Positions 41,212-46,292 of a stretch of 46,292 bases of DNA are shown piece by piece. Position 1 is the stretch's first letter; the number at the start of each line of letters is the position of its first letter. The stretch lies in contig NZ_WOCA01000023.1 of NCBI RefSeq assembly GCF_009728145.1, forward strand, positions 1 to 46,292, in the 5' to 3' direction. Position numbers and translations under genes: made by a program. Below the pieces are notes generated by a model, which did no database searches, was not told the origin of the DNA, and was given only the letters and a program-made list of their open reading frames with translations. This DNA comes from Ornithinibacillus caprae (lineage in GTDB: Bacteria; Bacillota; Bacilli; Bacillales; Amphibacillaceae).

Positions 41212-42078
41212 TTAAATTTCAAACTCCATTCCATCTTCAGCAATGTTAAATCCTTTTTCTTCAATTATATGACGTATTTTGTTTTCAGATTCTATTGCGG
41301 GGTTTGAATGATTGACATGTGTAAAGAATATCTCTGTTTCTTCTACCAAATCACTTAACCGACCCATTGTCTCGGTCATAGGTGGATGTGGGATTTCACG
41401 GTAATCTCTATGAATATGCTCGAAGTCCTTTGCTGAATAAAAGGTACCGTCTAGTAAACAAATGTCTGCTTCCCGACAAGCTTGATAAATATCAACGCTC
41501 CATTCTTCCCAACGGTCGATATCAGGAATATAAAGTACTTTCTTATTTGGACCAACTATCCAAAAGGCAAACGTCTCCGTGAATTCATTCCGATGTGGAA
41601 CCTCAACAGGAATGACAGTAACATTTTTGGAAATAGAACAATGATCTCCGTTTTCGATCTCATTAACCACTATATTGTTCAACTGAGTTAATTGACGCCA
41701 AGGTGCTTCCGTTTCTAATAGAGTTTTCATTTTTTTACCAGCAAAAACAGGTAACTCTCTTGTGTTGATCATTTCGCGACCTAAAAATAATAAACCAGGA
41801 AAATGTCCAGTATGAGCATGGGTTAAAAAGACGCTATCCATGATTTTACCTTTTAGATTATGCTTCATTTGTAATTTCACCATTTGCTCTTTCAGGTCTG
41901 GAGTCGCATCAATTAAATGCCACTGCTGATCCTCTGGTAGTACAATCGCCAATGATGCCGCGTTCCTTTTAAACTGAGGATCGTAAATAGCTTTGCTGCA
42001 ATTTTTACAAAAGCAGTTCGGATGCGGAATCCCACCATCTTGCGCAGTTCCTAATAGATATAAACATACTCTAGTCAT
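41212..42078 (-). CDS. PqqB-like metallo-beta-lactamase-fold protein
   Basis: A 288-residue MBL-fold protein. The N-terminus LGTAQDGGIPHPNCFCKNC resembles PqqB, including a Cys cluster (Cys22, 24, 27) likely holding a structural metal. The metal-site motif is HAHTGH (His87, 89, 92), lacking the usual Asp of HxHxDH. Other candidate ligands are His162 (VPHRNEF), Asp186/188 (YIPDID), and His254/257 (THVNHSN). No other pqq genes are nearby, so it is unlikely to make PQQ. It overlaps the NhaC-family gene by 4 nt (ATGA) and so is controlled by the tyrosine T-boxes. Confidence 0.82.
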   Translation of the reverse strand: MTRVCLYLLGTAQDGGIPHPNCFCKNCSKAIYDPQFKRNAASLAIVLPEDQQWHLIDATPDLKEQMVKLQMKHNLKGKIMDSVFLTHAHTGHFPGLLFLGREMINTRELPVFAGKKMKTLLETEAPWRQLTQLNNIVVNEIENGDHCSISKNVTVIPVEVPHRNEFTETFAFWIVGPNKKVLYIPDIDRWEEWSVDIYQACREADICLLDGTFYSAKDFEHIHRDYREIPHPPMTETMGRLSDLVEETEIFFTHVNHSNPAIESENKIRHIIEEKGFNIAEDGMEFEI

Positions 42079-43493
42079 ACTATTTGCTCCTCTTTTTCAG
42101 TAGTAGTTAATTCATTACTGTAATCCTTTTTAGCGATCGTCCAACCAGTAAAGCCAAATAGAATATTAACTAAGGGCACAAGGAAAACAAAGAATGCATA
42201 CGGAATAAATTCCCCAGGGCTAAGTCCGAATATACCAGCTATGAATACTGCTGGGACACCCCAAGGCACGAGGTTGATCCCTACCGTACCAGCTGATTCC
42301 ACAGCACGTGATAGATTTTTTGTATCAATGCCCATTTCCTTGTATTTCGTTACGAATGTTCTAGCTGGTAGAATGATTGCTAAATATTGTGCACCACTGG
42401 CGAAAGATACAACAAATGTCGAGAGTATACTCGAGCTGATTAACGAACCTGTCGTTTTTACTTTCGTCATTATTTTTCGGGTTAGAACTTCAAATGCACC
42501 AGATTTTTCTAATACCCCACCTAAGGAAGTGGCTAAGATTACTAATGCAACAGTACCCAACATCGATGTAAGTCCACCACGGTTTAATAAGGAATCCAGT
42601 GTAGCAACGCCTGATTCACTTACATATCCGTTTGTCATAACTTGAACAATGGAAGATATAGATCCTCCTTGTATGACCACTGCTAAAACAGCCCCTAATA
42701 AAGCAACTCCCATCAGTGCTGGGACTGCAGGTGTGCGAAACATCATTAACAAGATCGTTATAATAGGAACTAGCAATAGATGCGGATGGATGGTAAATAT
42801 CGCTGCTAACCCCTCTTGAAGTTCATTTATTGTATTTGCATCTGCCGTACCACTAATAGCACCAGTGTTACTAACAATCCAAAAGAGGAGGATGGATAGT
42901 AAAAATGCAGGCAGTGTATCCCATAGCATATGTTTAATATGACTAAATAAATCAGTTTCTGCCATTACAGGTGCGATATTCGTTGTATCGGAAAGAGGAG
43001 ATAATTTATCACCAAAAAATGCGCCGGATATGACAGCTCCTGCGATTAGACCAGGAGGAAATCCAAGTCCTTGCCCAATTGCCATAAAGGCAAGCCCTAC
43101 GGTTGCGATTGCAGTGAAAGAACTACCCAATGTTACAGCTACAATCCCAGTTACGAGTGCAACAATAGGTATGAAGATCTCTGGTTTAATAATGGATAAA
43201 CCATAGAAAATAATCGTCGGAATAACTCCGCTAGCAATCCAAGAACCAACAATTGTTCCTATAATAAGGAGTATAAATATTGCAGGTAAAGCCATGGAAA
43301 CTCCTTTTACCATCATTTGTTGAACATCATTCCATGTTGAACCACAAATCATTGCGATGCTCGCTGCAGCAATGATCCCAATCATCAATGGAAAATGCAT
43401 GCCAGCCTCCCATACCAATATAGAAAACGCTGCTGCAACCATAAGCGCAAGTATTGGAATAATTGATAAACCTATTGTCATTTCTTTCTTCAT
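42075..43493 (-). CDS. NhaC-family transporter, probable tyrosine-related permease
   Basis: A 472-residue carrier of the NhaC Na+/H+ antiporter family with about 11-12 membrane segments. SGAFFGDKLSPLSDTTNIAP (about residues 155-174) is the family hallmark. Although annotated as ion antiporters, NhaC relatives include amino-acid and organic-acid exchangers. Two tandem tyrosine T-boxes precede it, so it is made when charged tRNA-Tyr runs low. That strongly suggests it imports tyrosine or a precursor; from memory, other NhaC-family genes in Firmicutes were predicted to be under Tyr T-boxes. AGGAGG precedes ATG 43493. It is the first gene of a two-gene operon. Confidence 0.9.
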   Translation of the reverse strand: MKKEMTIGLSIIPILALMVAAAFSILVWEAGMHFPLMIGIIAAASIAMICGSTWNDVQQMMVKGVSMALPAIFILLIIGTIVGSWIASGVIPTIIFYGLSIIKPEIFIPIVALVTGIVAVTLGSSFTAIATVGLAFMAIGQGLGFPPGLIAGAVISGAFFGDKLSPLSDTTNIAPVMAETDLFSHIKHMLWDTLPAFLLSILLFWIVSNTGAISGTADANTINELQEGLAAIFTIHPHLLLVPIITILLMMFRTPAVPALMGVALLGAVLAVVIQGGSISSIVQVMTNGYVSESGVATLDSLLNRGGLTSMLGTVALVILATSLGGVLEKSGAFEVLTRKIMTKVKTTGSLISSSILSTFVVSFASGAQYLAIILPARTFVTKYKEMGIDTKNLSRAVESAGTVGINLVPWGVPAVFIAGIFGLSPGEFIPYAFFVFLVPLVNILFGFTGWTIAKKDYSNELTTTEKEEQIV

Positions 43494-43526
43494 ATTTGTT
43501 TCCTCCTAGTTATTTAAAAAAATATA

Positions 43527-43740
43527 TAAAAAGAGCTTCCATCCCCAAAAAGGGACGGAAGCTCCGTGGTACCACCCTAGTTAACAGATTAACTCTGTTC
43601 GCTCGATTAGATAACGGCCGAAACCGGAAAAAGTCAGCTCCCTATTTGTACTTCGCTATACATCTTGCCTAGTTCGCACCAACCACTAGGTCTCTGAAAT
43701 TCAATGGATGTATAACTACTGGAATAGTTCAATACTTTTA
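43527..43740 (-). promoter_or_regulatory. T-box riboswitch 2 (tyrosine, proximal)
   Basis: On the minus strand: stem I with CAGAGACC, GGTTGGTGCGAA and the specifier loop GCGAAGTACAAATAGGGAG with TAC (Tyr), then stem III, then the T-box AGGGTGGTACCACGG, then terminator GGAGCTTCCGTCCC...GGGGATGGAAGCTC with a T-run. The UGGU in the T-box fits a tRNA ending A-CCA, as tRNA-Tyr has. It lies 34 nt from the NhaC start codon. Confidence 0.95.
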
Positions 43741-43770
43741 TGATATGGAATTTTATGAGTGGAAGGTAAT

Positions 43771-43998
43771 AAAAAAAGAGCCTCCATCCCCGAAAGGGAC
43801 GGAAGCTCCGTGGTACCACCCTAGTTAGCAGATTAGATCTGCTCGCTCAATTAGATAACGGCCGAAACCGGAAAAGTCAGCTCCCTATTTGTACTTCGCT
43901 TATACACCTTGCCTGATTTGCACCAACCACCAGGTCTCTATATTTCAATGAATGAATAGGCTACTATAATAGTTCAACGCTTTTACGTATTAAAGTTA
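43771..43998 (-). promoter_or_regulatory. T-box riboswitch 1 (tyrosine, distal)
   Basis: A near-duplicate of the proximal element: AGAGACC, GGTTGGTGCAAA, specifier loop GCGAAGTACAAATAGGGAG (TAC = Tyr), T-box AGGGTGGTACCACGG, and terminator GAGCTTCCGTCCC...GGGGATGGAGGCTC followed by TTTTTTT. Both must read uncharged tRNA-Tyr for transcription to reach the genes. Confidence 0.95.
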
Positions 43999-44004
43999 AA
44001 TAAC

Positions 44005-44033
44005 ATATTAGTAGATAAATAAAAAAGTGTCAA
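44005..44033 (-). promoter_or_regulatory. Sigma-A promoter of the double T-box operon
   Basis: Minus-strand TTGACA (44028-44033), exactly 17 nt, TAATAT (44005-44010). The transcript would begin just before T-box 1. Confidence 0.7.
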
Positions 44034-44054
44034 GAGGAATTTTTTTTATATACA

Positions 44055-44095
44055 GGTGCCTGTCACTTGTCGAAATTCGACAAGTGACAGGCACC
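44055..44095. repeat. Dispersed palindrome, copy 10 (intact)
   Basis: Perfect 20-nt arms around A (44075), upstream of the T-box operon promoter and the divergent lipoprotein gene. Confidence 0.95.
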
Positions 44096-44259
44096 GACAT
44101 TGGTGGTAGGAATTTAATGGTGTTATTCGATGGAAGCATTGTTCTATTAAGGAAACACACTAATTTTAGGTGCTTGTCATATTTTGAAAGCCACCTTATT
44201 TTTTTTTGAAACCTTATTAAATAATAGTACGTCTTATATATTGGGGGTGTCGTATTTTG

Positions 44260-44730
44260 ATGTATAGAGATAGAAAGTTTACTATATTGTTTGCTATTGT
44301 ATTATTTATTACTGGATGTGCAACGAATACCACAAAGGAAGAAGCGGAAGAAAATGCAACACCGAAGAAGGATTCACCGATTGATTGGCAAGTTCGAAAT
44401 GATTATTTAGATGATCATGGTCAAATTCTTTTTAGCGTGTTACCTGATCCAAATTTAACAGCGGATAAACCTTATAGCTATGTCTTTAATTTTAAGGAAT
44501 CATTTGATGCGTATAAAAATAAAGAATTAACGATATATGCCTACCATAAAGAAAAAGAAGAACGTATAACGGCTTTATCTCCAAAAAAAATTTCTGATCC
44601 AAGCCCAGGTTATTCTAGCTTAGAAGAGTTTACTACAGTTATTGAATTACCCCATAGTGGATTGTGGAGGTTTGAAATCGTATTTGATGAAGAGGTTTAT
44701 GGAGATGTCATTATAGAAGTAGATGATTGA
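44260..44730 (+). CDS. Lipoprotein of unknown function
   Basis: A 156-residue lipoprotein. The signal peptide carries the lipobox LFITGC/A, so Cys19 or so is lipidated and the protein is anchored outside. After a Glu/Lys/Thr linker (TKEEAEENATPKKD) comes a small beta-rich domain (WQVRNDYLDDHGQILFSVLP, SGLWRFEIVFDEEVYGDVII), reminiscent of DUF4871-like or immunoglobulin-type modules. The start is uncertain between ATG 44260 and the adjacent TTG 44257; GGGGGTG is 7-10 nt upstream. It has its own terminator. Confidence 0.8.
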   Translation: MYRDRKFTILFAIVLFITGCATNTTKEEAEENATPKKDSPIDWQVRNDYLDDHGQILFSVLPDPNLTADKPYSYVFNFKESFDAYKNKELTIYAYHKEKEERITALSPKKISDPSPGYSSLEEFTTVIELPHSGLWRFEIVFDEEVYGDVIIEVDD

Positions 44731-44760
44731 ATATAGTTGAAAACAATGTTTAAATGATTG

Positions 44761-44789
44761 AAACCATTCTAAAACTAGAATGGTTTTTT
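44761..44789 (+). terminator. Terminator of the lipoprotein gene
   Basis: Stem AAACCATTCTA pairs with TAGAATGGTTT, followed by TTTT. Confidence 0.9.
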
Positions 44790-44879
44790 GATTTCAGATG
44801 AGCATGAATGGGGAATGTATCGGTTAATCTAAATATTGGTATCATTATTAATAAAAAATATAACAAGGGGGATTCCAGA

Positions 44880-45398
44880 GTGAGAAAGGTTACTTTAAAA
44901 GCCATTTATCAACATCCAATTACGCAAAAATATGTAAGACGTTCTGGAATGGCTCATGCTATTTCTGTAGCGTATCATGCATTTGGTCTTGCAAAAGAGT
45001 ATGATGTCAATCCAGACTGGGCCAGTAAGGCAGGATTTTTGCACGATATTGGGCATTATGAATGGTATAGTGATGGGGAGTGGGATTATCAACTGTATCG
45101 GAATTACGATATTCATCCCATCAAAGGAGCAGAACGAGCTCATAAGTTACTTGTGCGATTAGGTGAAGATAAACTTGCAGCAAAGGAAATTTCTCATGCA
45201 ATTCTTTTTCATACCGATTCAGCTCTGCCAAGTGGTAATTATGAATTGAGCCCATTACAAAAAGTTGTCCACTTAGCGGACGAAAAAGACAAGCAGCCAG
45301 ATAATTTACATCATTACCGAAATATAGATTCTCTAAAGGAATTGTTATTAATTGAAGAACTAGATAAAAAAATAGAGCTAATATTATCGGAAGAATAA
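44880..45398 (+). CDS. HD-domain phosphohydrolase-like protein
   Basis: A 172-residue cytoplasmic HD-superfamily protein. Metal ligands are His26 (GMAHAISVAYHA), His55-Asp56 (FLHDIGHYEW), His102-like residues in AILFHTD, and an Asp near VVHLADEKDK. The latter matches a complete HD metal site. It may cleave a nucleotide or phosphate ester; the substrate is unknown. The start is GTG 44880 with AAGGGGG 8 nt upstream; a longer frame from 44808 has no ribosome site. The final 300 nt before the rRNA promoters follow it. Confidence 0.85.
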   Translation: MRKVTLKAIYQHPITQKYVRRSGMAHAISVAYHAFGLAKEYDVNPDWASKAGFLHDIGHYEWYSDGEWDYQLYRNYDIHPIKGAERAHKLLVRLGEDKLAAKEISHAILFHTDSALPSGNYELSPLQKVVHLADEKDKQPDNLHHYRNIDSLKELLLIEELDKKIELILSEE

Positions 45399-45537
45399 AG
45401 TAGACCTTTAAGAAAACATTTGTAGTTGTTGTAAGTTATTAACAAAAATCATACATTATGTCGAGATGGTTGCATATACTATATAGAAGAAATTAAATAG
45501 TAATCTATTTTATAGGTTACATGATGGATTGTTTTGA

Positions 45538-45684
45538 AAAATTGGAAAAAACAAGAATGAAAGAGTTGTTGACTTTTATTTGCAACCGATGTATGATGAA
45601 TATCCGTTGTTCAACAAGAGGTACTATTGCTTCGGTTCGACGGAGAATCATGTTCAACAGATTGTTTCTTTTATTATACTTTAA
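45538..45684 (+). pseudogene. Possible decayed gene fragment
   Basis: One frame without a start codon reads ERVVDFYLQPMYDEYPLFNK then RYYCFGSTENHVQQIVSFII before a TAA. Its composition looks like real protein, while the alternative frame here gives a Cys/Arg-rich nonsense-like product. It probably represents the C-terminal scrap of a lost gene, family unknown. Confidence 0.35.
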
Positions 45685-45726
45685 TAACAAAAAGTTATAT
45701 GACGTTAATAAACTATTAAAAATATG

Positions 45727-45756
45727 TTGACATTCATTTTAGAAATATGATATATT
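45727..45756 (+). promoter_or_regulatory. rRNA operon promoter P1
   Basis: TTGACA (45727-45732), 18-nt spacer, TATATT (45751-45756). Tandem promoters are usual for Bacillaceae rRNA operons. Confidence 0.75.
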
Positions 45757-45826
45757 ATTTCGGTCGCCTTTTTCAGAAGCGACATCAAACATCCTTGCTT
45801 CTTTTAAATAAATTTTAAAAAAGTTA

Positions 45827-45855
45827 TTGACTTTAGTTTGGTAGTTTGATATAAT
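45827..45855 (+). promoter_or_regulatory. rRNA operon promoter P2
   Basis: TTGACT (45827-45832), exactly 17 nt, TATAAT (45850-45855). This is a near-consensus sigma-A promoter about 260 nt before 16S. Confidence 0.9.
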
Positions 45856-45890
45856 ATAAAAGTTGTTGCTAAAAACGACACGTTAATATT

Positions 45891-45904
45891 TGCTCTTTGA
45901 AAAC
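45891..45904 (+). promoter_or_regulatory. rRNA boxA antitermination site
   Basis: TGCTCTTTGAAAAC matches the boxA element (core TGCTCTTTG) recognised by the NusB/NusE antitermination complex in rRNA leaders. Confidence 0.85.
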
Positions 45905-46112
45905 TGAACAAAACAACTAGTATGTTTAGCGAAACTTAACTTTCCGACTTTACGGAGAAAAGTTTTAGTTGAGCTTATGCAGGATTGGAAAGTTGAACTT
46001 TTCAACCTGCCAAGAAAAGCAACCCTGTTTTTCTTATTATTAAATCTAGAAGCTAGTGTTTCTAGTAGCTAAGAACTTTCATGTGATTGATTGGTGTTAA
46101 TCACATACAAAC

Positions 46113-46292
46113 TTTTTTGGAGAGTTTGATCTTGGCTCAGGACGAACGCTGGCGGCGTGCCTAATACATGCAAGTCGAGCGCGGGAAGCAAGTGATCGCC
46201 CTTCGGGGCGTGAACTTGTGGAACGAGCGGCGGACGGGTGAGTAACACGTGGGCAACCTGCCTGTAAGACTGGGATAACTCGCGGAAACGTG
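46113..46292 (+). rRNA. 16S ribosomal RNA, 5' end (partial)
   Basis: Begins with TTTTTTGGAGAGTTTGATC and continues with the universal GGCTCAGGACGAACGCTGGC, GGCGTGCCTAATACATGCAA and GGCGGACGGGTGAGTAACAC blocks. It runs off the right edge after about 180 nt. The V1 region starts GTCGAGCGCGGGAAGC. The exact mature 5' end is estimated by analogy with B. subtilis. Confidence 0.98.

Noticed and set aside
42241-42645. 134-codon frame antisense to the NhaC-family gene
   Set aside because: A shadow of a strongly coding membrane-protein gene; Thr/Ala-rich composition and no ribosome site.
6888-44095. CRISPR array
   Set aside because: The repeats are scattered over 37 kb with no regular spacers and no cas genes; they are perfect palindromes, not array repeats.
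44166-44198. AGGTGCTTGTCA...GCCACCT as a further repeat copy
   Set aside because: Only about ten positions match the arm and the second arm does not pair convincingly; possibly a very old copy, but not supportable.
45521-45730. 69-codon frame before the rRNA promoters
   Set aside because: No ribosome site; it runs over a different frame with more protein-like composition and into the P1 -35 region.
1-46292. Prophage, integrative element or insertion sequence
   Set aside because: No integrase, transposase, phage structural or plasmid replication genes, and no att-like direct repeats, were seen.

Overview
The window reads as chromosomal DNA of a low-GC, spore-forming Bacillaceae. The last 180 bases are the start of a 16S rRNA gene. 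From memory, its V1 region resembles the Oceanobacillus/Virgibacillus/Ornithinibacillus group more than Bacillus proper. Other pointers are strong GGAGG ribosome sites, TTG/GTG starts, a SspO-like spore protein, a DUF3231 protein, and B. subtilis-type gene sets (ktrAB, ykoFEDC, ykuD). No prophage, plasmid or CRISPR locus is visible.

Layout. 1-2.5 kb: a gene-decay patch with a membrane-anchored unknown, a broken P-loop kinase, an alpha/beta hydrolase and a C-terminal scrap of a DNA clamp (DnaN). 2.7-4.3 kb: an ECF sigma factor overlapping a DUF4179 anti-sigma-like protein. 4.4-7.5 kb: a DUF3888 protein, an S9 peptidase and a YkuD L,D-transpeptidase. 7.5-9.9 kb: ktrA-ktrB behind a c-di-AMP riboswitch. 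10-13.1 kb: small proteins and an M3 oligopeptidase operon. 13.3-17.4 kb: a Gly/Tyr/Pro-rich protein, a TetR-MFS efflux pair, a coiled-coil/3D-domain wall protein and a cold shock protein. 17.5-20.5 kb: an ABC exporter divergent from its likely TetR regulator, and an SRPBCC protein. 20.7-25.8 kb: an SDR, a C45 acyltransferase-like protein, a ring-cleaving dioxygenase with a flavin reductase, and an RRNPP-type regulator. 26-31.3 kb: a permease with an amidohydrolase, an S51 peptidase, a membrane protein and an HMG-CoA synthase. 31.4-34.4 kb: a short ORF plus terminator ahead of an APH-type kinase, a SspO-like protein and a DUF4139 protein. 34.5-38.3 kb: ykoFEDC thiamine-precursor uptake behind a TPP riboswitch. 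38.4-41 kb: an aromatic-acid-exporter-like protein and two membrane proteins. 41.2-44 kb: an NhaC-family transporter and a PqqB-like metallo-beta-lactamase-fold protein behind two tandem tyrosine T-boxes. 44.2-46.3 kb: a lipoprotein, an HD-domain protein, and the rRNA promoters with the 16S start.

The most striking non-genic feature is a dispersed palindrome with arm GGTGCCTGTCACTTGTCGAA. Nine intact and one decayed copies lie between genes, and two diverged inverted copies bracket a 1.5-kb segment. One copy carries a T-run and looks like a terminator. Three copies place a GTGACA hexamer 17-18 bases from a -10-like sequence, so the repeat may have been co-opted as promoter parts. Other leads are the double tyrosine T-box operon, the candidate ribosome-mediated attenuator ahead of the APH-type kinase, and the orphan HMG-CoA synthase.
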